A DNA stretch of 50,706 bases from assembly GCA_017620235.1 (NCBI GenBank), contig JAFZQT010000005.1, forward strand, positions 1-50,706, given 5' to 3'. The translations under genes and the position numbers were made by a program. This document shows positions 32,927 to 41,412 of this stretch, in pieces (positions within the stretch are counted from its first letter, which is position 1; every line of letters starts with the position of its first letter). Below the pieces are notes generated by a model that was not told where the DNA came from, made no database searches, and saw only the letters and a list, made by a program, of their open reading frames with translations. Origin of the DNA: Butyrivibrio sp. (lineage in GTDB: Bacteria; Bacillota; Clostridia; Lachnospirales; Lachnospiraceae).

Positions 32927-33199
32927 ATGATAACAATGGCGGATATCAATACAATAGTTAATCAGGGACTGATGCTTGTTATTAAGATGTCACTTCCGGT
33001 TCTTTTAACTTCGATGATCGTGGGACTTATTATTTCGATATTCCAGACGGTTACGTCGATTCAGGAGCAGACACTTACTTTTGTTCCTAAGGTAATATGC
33101 GTTTTTCTTATGATCATGCTTACGGGAAACTGGATGATGACTGAGCTTACGGGATTTATATCACTGATATGGTCTGATTTTTCAAAGTATGTACGCTAG
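32927..33199 (+). CDS. fliQ: Flagellar export gate protein FliQ
   Basis: This 90-residue protein has two membrane helices (about 16-38 and 52-74) and the family sequence SLPVLLTSMIVGLIISIFQ followed by TSIQEQTLTFVPK. It packs around the FliP5-FliR1 gate. Size is canonical (about 89 residues). The start follows TAGGAGGTG, overlapping the end of fliP. Confidence 0.95.
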   Translation: MITMADINTIVNQGLMLVIKMSLPVLLTSMIVGLIISIFQTVTSIQEQTLTFVPKVICVFLMIMLTGNWMMTELTGFISLIWSDFSKYVR

Positions 33200-33208
33200 G
33201 GGTGAAGT

Positions 33209-33994
33209 ATGATCGATTACAACTTCAGATACGGCGATCTGGAAGTTTTTTTGCTAATAGTTGTAAGAATTACAAGTTTTATTTTTGTTTGCCCCTTCTT
33301 TGGAGGAAGGCAGACGCCAAACCTTTTGAAAGTGGGATTTGGACTTCTTCTGTCAACTCTTGTATTCGGGGCTGTTCCTTATACTGCGCCTTCATATAAT
33401 ACGCTTATCGGCTACACGGTGATAGTAATGAAGGAGGTTACGGTAGGATTCCTTGTCGGATATGCTGTTCAGCTGTGTCAGCTTGTAATTAACTTTGCGG
33501 GACAGATAGTTGATATGCAGATCGGACTTTCGATGGTAAATCTTTTTGACCCGAATACGAACGAGCAGGTTACCATAACAGGTCAGCTTTATTCACAAGT
33601 GCTCATTGTATCGCTGATCATTACGGGAATGTACAGATATATTCTGGATTCTCTTATTGATACATTTACGCTGATTCCTATTAACGGTGCGACCATTCAC
33701 AGCGACAGGATGCTAAACGCCGTGGTTGCTTTTTTGAGGGACTATATCGTTATCGGCTTCAGAATAAGCCTGCCGATATTCATCATTACTTTTATTACAA
33801 ACGTAGTGCTTGGCGTGCTTGCAAAGGTGTCACCTCAGATGAATATGTTTTCCGTAGGTATCCAGATCAAGATAATTGTAGGACTTATGATAATGCTAAT
33901 TACGGTTTCGATGCTGGGAGATGCATCAAACTTTATTTTCAACAATATGAAGGAGCTTATGCAGGAATTTGTGTACAGCATGCAGAGAGGCTGA
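33209..33994 (+). CDS. fliR: Flagellar export gate protein FliR
   Basis: This 261-residue integral membrane protein has about six hydrophobic segments and the typical early sequence VVRITSFIFVCPFFGGRQTP. It is the single-copy component of the export gate. The start ATG at 33209 follows GGGGTGAAG. The stop lies just before the flhB start region, implying coupled translation. Confidence 0.94.
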   Translation: MIDYNFRYGDLEVFLLIVVRITSFIFVCPFFGGRQTPNLLKVGFGLLLSTLVFGAVPYTAPSYNTLIGYTVIVMKEVTVGFLVGYAVQLCQLVINFAGQIVDMQIGLSMVNLFDPNTNEQVTITGQLYSQVLIVSLIITGMYRYILDSLIDTFTLIPINGATIHSDRMLNAVVAFLRDYIVIGFRISLPIFIITFITNVVLGVLAKVSPQMNMFSVGIQIKIIVGLMIMLITVSMLGDASNFIFNNMKELMQEFVYSMQRG

Positions 33995-34010
33995 GTTTGA
34001 ATACAGGCCG

Positions 34011-35123
34011 TTGTTAATTGAATACAATCTGCAGTTCTTTGCTGAGGACGCAAACGGTGCCGAGAAGTCTGAGCAGCCCACGGCTAAAAAGCTCGAGGAT
34101 GCCAGAAAAGAAGGACAGGTTGCAAAAAGTCAGGAGATAGCAACTGCGTTCAGTCTGCTTGCTCTGTTCGTGATCCTGCGACTTGTGTACGCCCTGATGG
34201 GTAGCACTTTTACAAGCATTTTTTCGAGGGTATACGACGATATCCCAAATGTAGCAAGAACTTATGACGGGCAATTGCCGTTTGCCTATATTTCTAGCAT
34301 TGTTAATAAGGCGATGCTGACACTGCTTTTGTTGTGCGCACCGTTTTTTATAGTTGGTTTTGCCGTGGCGTTTATCTGCGATTATGTGCAGGTAGGATAT
34401 AAACCTACCACGAAGCCGCTGCAGCCTAAGCTTTCAAAGCTAAATCCGATATCCGGGTTAAAAAAGATCTTTTCAGCGAGAAAGCTCTTTGAGCTGGCAA
34501 AATCAATACTAAAGCTCATCATTATGGGAATAGTGATCTACTCATTCTTTTCAAAGAGAAATGATTATCTGTTCCTGTTGTATGACATGCCGCTTGGTCA
34601 GGCAATCGGGCTTATGGGCAATCTCATAATCGACCTGGGGCTTAGGGTTGCAATCGCGTACATGATAATCGCGTTTGCGGATCTCATCTATCAGAAGCGC
34701 AAGTTTACCAAAGATATGATGATGACCAAGCAGGAAGTAAAAGACGAGTTCAAGAATTCCGAGGGAAGTCCCGAGGTTAAGTCGGCGCAGAAGAGAAAGA
34801 TGATGGAAGCGTCGAGACGAAGAATGATGCAGGCAGTCCCGCAGGCGGACGTTGTCATCACGAACCCGACTCACTTCGCGGTTGCAGTTAAGTATGATGC
34901 CAATGAGGCGGATGCCCCTATGGTTGTTGCCAAGGGCGCGGATTTCATGGCTCAGAGGATAAAAGAGCTTGCTAAGGAAAATGATGTTGAGATTGTAGAA
35001 AACAAGCCGCTTGCGCGTATGCTCTACGCGAATGTCGAAGTCGGCGAGCTTGTTCCGCCGGAGCTTTATAAGGCGGTTGCGGAAGTACTTGCTTATGTAT
35101 ATCACCTGAAAGGTAAGATCTGA
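34011..35123 (+). CDS. flhB: Flagellar export switch protein FlhB
   Basis: FlhB sets export specificity: self-cleavage in its NPTH motif switches secretion from hook to filament proteins. The motif is at residues 285-288 of a 370-residue product. The N-terminus reads LIEYNLQFFAED followed by TAKKLEDARKEGQVAKS, the usual FlhB opening; four membrane segments follow. I choose TTG at 34011 because it gives the customary short N-terminus. An in-frame TTG at 33969, inside fliR, would add 14 residues (MCTACREAEFEYRP) unlike any family N-terminus that I know. Neither start has a strong ribosome binding site, so coupling to fliR is likely. Confidence 0.93.
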   Translation: MLIEYNLQFFAEDANGAEKSEQPTAKKLEDARKEGQVAKSQEIATAFSLLALFVILRLVYALMGSTFTSIFSRVYDDIPNVARTYDGQLPFAYISSIVNKAMLTLLLLCAPFFIVGFAVAFICDYVQVGYKPTTKPLQPKLSKLNPISGLKKIFSARKLFELAKSILKLIIMGIVIYSFFSKRNDYLFLLYDMPLGQAIGLMGNLIIDLGLRVAIAYMIIAFADLIYQKRKFTKDMMMTKQEVKDEFKNSEGSPEVKSAQKRKMMEASRRRMMQAVPQADVVITNPTHFAVAVKYDANEADAPMVVAKGADFMAQRIKELAKENDVEIVENKPLARMLYANVEVGELVPPELYKAVAEVLAYVYHLKGKI

Positions 35124-35180
35124 TCCGCATTTAAATATGTTTTATGAGTAATAAAGATTTTTAGGAAAGGAGAGTGCGGC

Positions 35181-37238
35181 ATGGACGCGAAAAAACTCAG
35201 AGACCGCGTATACGATTACGGTCTTGCTTTATATATTGTTGCGGCTATCGTAATGCTCATTATACCGCTTCGTGACTGGGTGCTGGATATTCTCCTTGCT
35301 TTTGATATGTCACTTTCATTTGTGATAATGTTTACAGCTATGTTTGCGGCTGACGTTCTGGATATGTCGTTTTTTCCTACGATACTTCTTTTCACGACTA
35401 TCTTCAGAATAGCGCTGAACGTTTCGTCGACCCGTCTTATCCTGACAGAGGGCGGCGCAGGTAAAGTTATTGAGGTATTCGGATCCTTCGTTGGAGGAGG
35501 AGATCTGATCGTTGGAGCTATCGTATATGTAATTCTAATAATCGTTCAGCTTATGGTCATAAATAAAGGTTCTGAGAGAGTTGCGGAAGTATCTGCAAGA
35601 TTTACTCTTGATGCTATGCCCGGTAAGCAGATGGCTATCGACGCCGATCTTAACACCGGCGCCATCACTGATGTTGAGGCAAAAGAGAGAAGACAGAAGA
35701 TTCAGGATGAAGCGAGCTTCTTCGGAGCTATGGACGGTGCTACGAAGTACGTAAAGGGAGATGCGACTGCGGGGCTTATTATTACGGCAGTCAACCTTCT
35801 TGGCGGTATTGCCATGGGTATCCTGAGAAAAGGAATGGATGTAAATACTGCCATCAATACATATTCGATTCTTACGATGGGTGACGGACTTGTAAGTTCT
35901 ATTCCTTCTCTTATGATATCGATGTCGACAGGTATCCTTGTTACAAAGGGATCAAAAGAGGCAGATTTCGGCCATGTACTTATTGGACAGCTCTTTGGTA
36001 TGCCGAAGACTCTTTACCTTGTCGGTGGAGTTTTGGCGGGACTCGGTATCTTTTCACCGCTTCCTACACTTCTGTATGTTGCGTTTGGTGCGGGATTCAT
36101 CCTTCTTGGAAGAGTTGCGAGCCAGACTATTGAAGAAGTTGCGATAGAGAGCGAGGCGGCTTCGCCTGAAGAACAGCAGGCGGAAGAGATAAGGCAGCCT
36201 GAGAATGTGACAAGTCTTTTGCAGGTTGACCCGATCGAGCTTGAGTTTGGTTACGGAATCATTCCTCTTGCAGATGTAAATCAGGGCGGTGACCTTCTCG
36301 ACAGAGTTGTAATGATAAGAAGACAGGTTGCGCTTGAACTTGGAACCGTGGTTCCGATTATTCGACTTAGAGATAATATTCAGTTGAATCCTAATCAATA
36401 TATCATTAAAATTAAAGGTATACAGGTTAGTGACGGAGAGATTCTTTTCGACCATTATATGGCAATGAATCCTGGACATGTAGAGGAAGAGATTACCGGT
36501 ATTCCTACATTTGAGCCGTCTTTCCACCTTCCCGCTATTTGGATTACGGAGGGACAGAGAGAAAGAGCGGAAAGCTTTGGGTATACCGTAGTAGATCCGC
36601 CGTCGATCATTGCAACACATTTGACGGAGATAATAAGGGAGCACATCGCGGAGCTTCTTACAAGGCAGGATGTACAGAACCTTGTGGACAATTTGAAAGA
36701 GAACAATCATGCTCTTGTGGAAGAGCTTGTGCCTAAGCTTATGAGCCTTGGTGAGATCGAGAAGGTTCTTCAGAATCTTCTTCGCGAAGGCATATCCATA
36801 AGAGATCTTGTGACAATATTCGAGACGCTTGCAGATTTTGCGCCGTCTACACACGATCCTGACATTCTCACGGAGTATGTGAGACAGAGTTTGAAGAGAG
36901 CAATCTCCAACAAGTACTTTGTGCCGGGTGAGACGACGAGCGTTGTTACACTTGATCCCAAGATTGAGCAGGAGATTATGAGCAGCGTCAAGCAGACAGA
37001 AACAGGTGCTTATCTTACACTTGATCCCGCAAGAACCAAGTCGATTCTTACTGCCGTGGGAGAGCAGGTCAAGAAGCTTGAAGATGCGGGCAAACAGGCG
37101 ATCATTATGGCGTCACCTATAGTGCGTATGTACTTTAAGAAGATGACGGAAGACTACTATAAAGACCTGGTGGTTATTTCTTATAACGAAGTTGAAGCCA
37201 GTATTGAACTACAATCGGTGGGGATGGTAACTGCGTAA
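35181..37238 (+). CDS. flhA: Flagellar export protein FlhA
   Basis: This 685-residue protein forms the nonameric export ring and proton channel. The membrane half (about 15-320) contains the FHIPEP signature RFTLDAMPGKQMAIDADLNTG (residues 140-160; the FHIPEP loop). The cytoplasmic half binds chaperone-substrate complexes. The length is canonical. The start follows GGAAAGGAGAG. It is separated from flhB by 57 bases and followed immediately, without gap, by flhF. Confidence 0.96.
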   Translation: MDAKKLRDRVYDYGLALYIVAAIVMLIIPLRDWVLDILLAFDMSLSFVIMFTAMFAADVLDMSFFPTILLFTTIFRIALNVSSTRLILTEGGAGKVIEVFGSFVGGGDLIVGAIVYVILIIVQLMVINKGSERVAEVSARFTLDAMPGKQMAIDADLNTGAITDVEAKERRQKIQDEASFFGAMDGATKYVKGDATAGLIITAVNLLGGIAMGILRKGMDVNTAINTYSILTMGDGLVSSIPSLMISMSTGILVTKGSKEADFGHVLIGQLFGMPKTLYLVGGVLAGLGIFSPLPTLLYVAFGAGFILLGRVASQTIEEVAIESEAASPEEQQAEEIRQPENVTSLLQVDPIELEFGYGIIPLADVNQGGDLLDRVVMIRRQVALELGTVVPIIRLRDNIQLNPNQYIIKIKGIQVSDGEILFDHYMAMNPGHVEEEITGIPTFEPSFHLPAIWITEGQRERAESFGYTVVDPPSIIATHLTEIIREHIAELLTRQDVQNLVDNLKENNHALVEELVPKLMSLGEIEKVLQNLLREGISIRDLVTIFETLADFAPSTHDPDILTEYVRQSLKRAISNKYFVPGETTSVVTLDPKIEQEIMSSVKQTETGAYLTLDPARTKSILTAVGEQVKKLEDAGKQAIIMASPIVRMYFKKMTEDYYKDLVVISYNEVEASIELQSVGMVTA

Positions 37239-38519
37239 ATGATTATTAAAAAGTATGTTGGAAAAAATGAAAGTGAAGCTACGGATGAGGCAAAAAAGGA
37301 GCTCGGGGGAAACATCGTCGTAATGAATGTGCGACCTGTTAAGAAGTCCGGTTTTTTGTCCCTGTTTCAATCACAGAAGATTGAGGTGACCGTGGCACTG
37401 GAGGAGGAACCTGAGAGGCCCGTAAGGACTACGTTTACTCCGCAGAAGCCCAAAGTTCAGGAAAACAGGGGTTCTCTTGACAGTGCTCAAAGAGACACCG
37501 TTCTTTCAGCTGCTGCGACCGCAACCAAGATTTCTGCGGCAGTTAAGGAAGACAACAGCGCGATAGAAGAAAAGCTCGATAATCTCAGTTCTCTTTTGGA
37601 AAAAAATATTCTCAAAAATGAGAAAGCTGTTATTTCGCCGGAAATTGGCAAAGAGGCAAAAGTCGTTCCGGAGAAGGCGGAAGCGTCCGCAAAAACTTCT
37701 AAGAATGATATATCCGAAGAGACACTTTCTTTCATAAAATTGTTATATAATACTCTTATAGAGAATGAAGTTGACGAGATATACGTAAACCAGCTCACTG
37801 ATGAGGTTGAGAAGATAAGCAAGCCGGGGCTTCCCTTTGACTATGCGCTTGCAAACGTATATCAGAAGATGGTTCTTAAGTTCGGCAAGTCTGAGCCTAT
37901 AAAAGAAGTCGGCGAAGAGAAGCCGATAGCAGAGATCTTTATCGGACCTACAGGTGTCGGTAAGACCACTACGATCGCCAAACTTGCATCGGAGCTCACT
38001 GTTTCCAAAAAGAAGAAAGTAGCTCTTTTGACCATGGATACATACAGGATCGCGGCAGCTGAGCAGCTTCGCACATATGCATCGATCCTTGAGATACCTT
38101 TCAGGGTTATATATTCTGTTGATGAGATGAGGCAGGCAGCCGAAGACTTCAGGGAATATGATTACATCATGGTTGATACGGCGGGACATTCGCTTAAGAA
38201 TGAAGAACTTATAAGAGATGTTGAGAACTACATAAGAGCGTTGGAGGATCTTATGGAGTGCGAAAACTATCTTGTTTTGTCAGCAACCACAAAGTACCGC
38301 GATCTTATTGAAATCTCGGATGCTTATTCGGAGATGGTTGCTTATAAGCTTATTTTTACAAAGATGGATGAGACAGGGGCAAAAGGTAACCTTTACAATA
38401 TCAGGATGCACACAGGTTCTCCCATTGCGTATATCACAAATGGTCAGAACGTACCTGATGACATCGCAGTATTTGATGCTCAGAAAATAGTAAAGAACCT
38501 TCTTGGCGGAAAAAGTTGA
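37239..38519 (+). CDS. flhF: Flagellar SRP-like GTPase FlhF
   Basis: This 426-residue cytosolic GTPase of the SRP/SIMIBI group sets flagellar number and place, usually with FlhG. The N-terminal B domain (1-160) is variable and charged. The NG domain follows, with P-loop GPTGVGKT (236-243), DTYRIAAAEQLRTYA and DTAGHS. The ATG at 37239 begins in the base after the flhA stop codon; the ribosome binding site (GGTGGGGATGG) lies within flhA, so translation is coupled. Confidence 0.94.
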   Translation: MIIKKYVGKNESEATDEAKKELGGNIVVMNVRPVKKSGFLSLFQSQKIEVTVALEEEPERPVRTTFTPQKPKVQENRGSLDSAQRDTVLSAAATATKISAAVKEDNSAIEEKLDNLSSLLEKNILKNEKAVISPEIGKEAKVVPEKAEASAKTSKNDISEETLSFIKLLYNTLIENEVDEIYVNQLTDEVEKISKPGLPFDYALANVYQKMVLKFGKSEPIKEVGEEKPIAEIFIGPTGVGKTTTIAKLASELTVSKKKKVALLTMDTYRIAAAEQLRTYASILEIPFRVIYSVDEMRQAAEDFREYDYIMVDTAGHSLKNEELIRDVENYIRALEDLMECENYLVLSATTKYRDLIEISDAYSEMVAYKLIFTKMDETGAKGNLYNIRMHTGSPIAYITNGQNVPDDIAVFDAQKIVKNLLGGKS

Positions 38520-38536
38520 TTTGGGGATAGTTATAT

Positions 38537-39463
38537 ATGGATCAGGCGCAACAGCTTAGAAATATTATTAAAAATTCAAATAAGCCGCAGCGTCCGCTTG
38601 CTAGAATTATCACCGTAACAAGCGGAAAAGGTGGTGTAGGTAAGTCGAATGTTTCCATAAATCTAGCGGTTCAGTTCAGAAAAATGGGCAAAAGAGTTAT
38701 TATTCTGGACGCGGATTTCGGACTGGCAAATATAGAGATAATGTTTGGAACTGTGCCTAAGCACAATTTATGCGATCTTATCTATCAGGGCAAGAATATT
38801 AAGGACATCATTACCTGGGGACCTGAAGGTGTCGGATTTATCTCCGGCGGATCGGGTATTTCGGGCATGTACAACTTAAGCAGAGATTATCTTGTATATA
38901 TTATTGTTAATCTTGCCGAACTTGATGCAATTGCTGATATAATAATAATAGATACAGGTGCAGGTATTTCGAGTGCGGTTATGGAGTTCCTTGTGGCAAG
39001 CGGAGAGATCATACTTGTTACAACGCCCGAACCGACATCGATAACCGATTCCTATTCGCTTCTTAAGGCGCTTAATCAGTCTCCTCGTTTTTCGAGAGAC
39101 AATACGAAGGTAAAAGTTGTTTCGAACAGAGTTTCATCAGCCGATGAAGGACAGCAGCTCTTTAATAAATTAAATGCAGTTGTTGCCAGATATCTGAAAC
39201 TTCCTTTATCTTACATGGGTGCGATTCCGCAGGATCAGTATCTTGCAAGAAGCGTAATGCAACAATCACCGGTTTCACTGCAATATCCGAATGCCAAGTC
39301 AGTAAAGGCATTTGAGAACATTGCCAATCAACTTATGAATCCGGGAAGTCAGGAAGAAGTAAAACAGAGAGGAATGGCAGCTTTCTTTTCACATATTATT
39401 ACGGGAAGAAAACTGAGTAGTAAGGAGACAGCACAGGGACAAAGCATAACTTCAGAAAACTAA
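38537..39463 (+). CDS. flhG: Flagellar number regulator FlhG (MinD-like ATPase)
   Basis: This 308-residue ParA/MinD-type ATPase antagonises FlhF and limits flagellar number. The deviant Walker A SGKGGVGKS lies at residues 29-37, with the activator-type N-terminal motif QAQQLRNII before it (FlhF-stimulating peptide in the family). A membrane-targeting C-terminal helix is plausible (PGSQEEVKQRGMAAFFSHII). It is the Bacillus YlxH equivalent and lies in the usual flhA-flhF-flhG order. Confidence 0.93.
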   Translation: MDQAQQLRNIIKNSNKPQRPLARIITVTSGKGGVGKSNVSINLAVQFRKMGKRVIILDADFGLANIEIMFGTVPKHNLCDLIYQGKNIKDIITWGPEGVGFISGGSGISGMYNLSRDYLVYIIVNLAELDAIADIIIIDTGAGISSAVMEFLVASGEIILVTTPEPTSITDSYSLLKALNQSPRFSRDNTKVKVVSNRVSSADEGQQLFNKLNAVVARYLKLPLSYMGAIPQDQYLARSVMQQSPVSLQYPNAKSVKAFENIANQLMNPGSQEEVKQRGMAAFFSHIITGRKLSSKETAQGQSITSEN

Positions 39464-39500
39464 GTCGTTAAAATTTGGCGGATTGGAGACAAGGTAATAT

Positions 39501-40223
39501 ATGCTCACAGATTACATTTCACCCGGGATCAGAGTGGAACTTAAGGCTACCGGTAAAGTCTGGATGGATGAGGACACACGAACGAGACACATCTATATGA
39601 GCAAGGTCATGGATGTGACTTCGGATGACAGGATTGAGGTTCTTATGCCGTTTGAAAAAGGTAAACTTGTTCTACTGCCTGTTGACGGAGAATACAGTTT
39701 GTGCTTCTACAGTACTAAGGGATTGTATCAATGCTATTCCAGGATTGTAGACAGATACCGAAGTGACAATATGTATATACTTGTGCTCGATCTTTCCAGC
39801 GAGCTTCAACGACTTCAAAGACGAGAGTATTACAGGTTCAGCTGTGCTCTTGAATTAAAATCCAGAACCTGCACAAAAGGAGAGCTGGAAGCCTTTGAAA
39901 AGAACAGAAAATATCTCGTCGACAAGAACAAACCGCTCCAAAGGAGCGTTATAGTTGACATAAGCGGAGGCGGGCTGCGATTTGTAGCTAACTTCCAATA
40001 CGAAGAGGGCAGTACGATTTACTGTTCGTATCGTTTACCGAGGGGGGCAAATGATAGAGAATATGAAATGATTTGCAGCATATTAAAGGTACAAGAGTTA
40101 GAAAGTAGACCGGGTTTATTTGAACATCGTATCCAATACGTGTATATCGACGAACCTTCCAGAGAAGATATTATCCACTTCATCTTTGAGGAAGAACGAA
40201 AAATAAGAAAGAAGCAAACATAA
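39501..40223 (+). CDS. PilZ-domain c-di-GMP effector (YcgR/YpfA-like)
   Basis: This 240-residue protein has an N-terminal YcgR-N-like beta barrel (about 1-100) and a C-terminal PilZ domain. The c-di-GMP-binding motifs are complete: RxxxR as R108-EYY-R112 and DxSxxG as D153-I-S155-GG-G158. Such proteins bind FliM/FliG/Mot components and slow the motor when c-di-GMP rises (DgrA/MotI in Bacillus). It lies between flhG and cheB, a position that strongly suggests motility control. The start follows TTGGAGACAAGG with 8 bases to the ATG. The membrane diguanylate cyclase at 6096 is a possible source of ligand (inference). Confidence 0.9.
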   Translation: MLTDYISPGIRVELKATGKVWMDEDTRTRHIYMSKVMDVTSDDRIEVLMPFEKGKLVLLPVDGEYSLCFYSTKGLYQCYSRIVDRYRSDNMYILVLDLSSELQRLQRREYYRFSCALELKSRTCTKGELEAFEKNRKYLVDKNKPLQRSVIVDISGGGLRFVANFQYEEGSTIYCSYRLPRGANDREYEMICSILKVQELESRPGLFEHRIQYVYIDEPSREDIIHFIFEEERKIRKKQT

Positions 40224-40225
40224 TT

Positions 40226-41296
40226 ATGAAAAAAATTTTGATAATTGATGATTCTGCACTTATGAGAACAGTTCTTAGTGATATTATTAACTCAGATTCA
40301 AGATTCCAGGTAGCTGACAAGGCTAAAGACGGAATTGAGGGATTGGAGCTTTTAAAGCAGAATACTTATGATGCTGTCGTACTTGATATTAATATGCCGA
40401 GAATGGACGGTATCACAATGCTTAAAGAACTTCACAAGAACGGAATAAAAGCCAAGATAATGATGGCGAGCACCGATACTAAAGAGGGTGCTAAAGTTAC
40501 AATGGATGCGCTTGATCTGGGAGCACTTGATTTCGTGCACAAGCCGGACAGAGCATCTGAATGTAAGGGAGAGGAATTTTGCAAACTTTTCCTCAATACC
40601 CTTTCAGCTGTTGCAGACAGTAAGGCACCGGGCTCAACAAAGACGTTTTCCTTTGACGAAGTCAAGGAATCACGCAAGGTTGTTGAACTGGTCACAAAAT
40701 CCGCGAATAAGATCACGGGTCACAGGATTGTCGCAATAGCAAGTTCCACGGGTGGACCGAGGGCGTTACAGTCTGTAATACCAAGGCTCCCCAAAAACCT
40801 CAAAACTCCCGTAGTTATTGTTCAGCACATGCCGGAAGGCTTTACAGCTTCGCTTGCTGAAAGACTGGATTCTCTGAGTGAGGTCCGTGTTAAGGAAGCC
40901 GCAGAAGGAGATATATTGGCACCGGGAACGGTATATATATCAAAGGGCGGCAAACACATGCATATCATTAAGAATGCGGGAAAAAGTGTTGTCCACTATG
41001 TGGATGGACCAACCAGAGAAGGCGTAAGACCTTGTGCAAATTTCATGTATGAATCTCTTGTAGATTCCGATTACGATGAGGTTTGCTGCGTAGTATTGAC
41101 CGGAATGGGCGCCGATGGAACTGAGGGAATCAAGAATCTAAAATCTAAGAAGAAAGTACATGTAATCGGTCAGGAAGAAAGCACCTGCACTGTTTACGGA
41201 ATGCCCAAATCAGTAGCAACAGCTGGACTTGTAGATCAGGTTGTAAAACTTGATGACATCGCCCAGGAAATAATAATGAATGTTGGTGTTAATTGA
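40226..41296 (+). CDS. cheB: Chemotaxis methylesterase CheB
   Basis: This 356-residue response regulator demethylates/deamidates chemoreceptors. The receiver domain has its acidic pocket D8-D9 and phospho-acceptor D54 (VVLDINMP). The esterase domain carries the catalytic triad S174 (ASSTGG), H201 (VQHMP) and D297 (GMGADG). The ATG is 2 bases after the stop of the PilZ gene. Its partner methyltransferase gene cheR is not in the window. Confidence 0.96.
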   Translation: MKKILIIDDSALMRTVLSDIINSDSRFQVADKAKDGIEGLELLKQNTYDAVVLDINMPRMDGITMLKELHKNGIKAKIMMASTDTKEGAKVTMDALDLGALDFVHKPDRASECKGEEFCKLFLNTLSAVADSKAPGSTKTFSFDEVKESRKVVELVTKSANKITGHRIVAIASSTGGPRALQSVIPRLPKNLKTPVVIVQHMPEGFTASLAERLDSLSEVRVKEAAEGDILAPGTVYISKGGKHMHIIKNAGKSVVHYVDGPTREGVRPCANFMYESLVDSDYDEVCCVVLTGMGADGTEGIKNLKSKKKVHVIGQEESTCTVYGMPKSVATAGLVDQVVKLDDIAQEIIMNVGVN

Positions 41297-41301
41297 GGGT
41301 T

Positions 41302-41403
41302 TTTACTTTTGATCTTTCTTATCTGATAATCCATATCCCTCCATTAACTACCGATGATAACAAACACAATTTGCATGACTAAACAATTTTTTCTTATGGA
41401 GGT
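41302..41403 (+). promoter_or_regulatory. cheA leader: internal promoter and SD-pairing element
   Basis: TTTACT (41302-41307) and GATAAT (41325-41330) at 17-base spacing form a possible sigma-A promoter just after cheB. Downstream, CCTCCAT (41338-41344) is fully complementary to ATGGAGG (41396-41402), which contains the cheA ribosome binding site, so the leader can mask it. Confidence 0.4.
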
Positions 41404-41412
41404 AGATTGATT

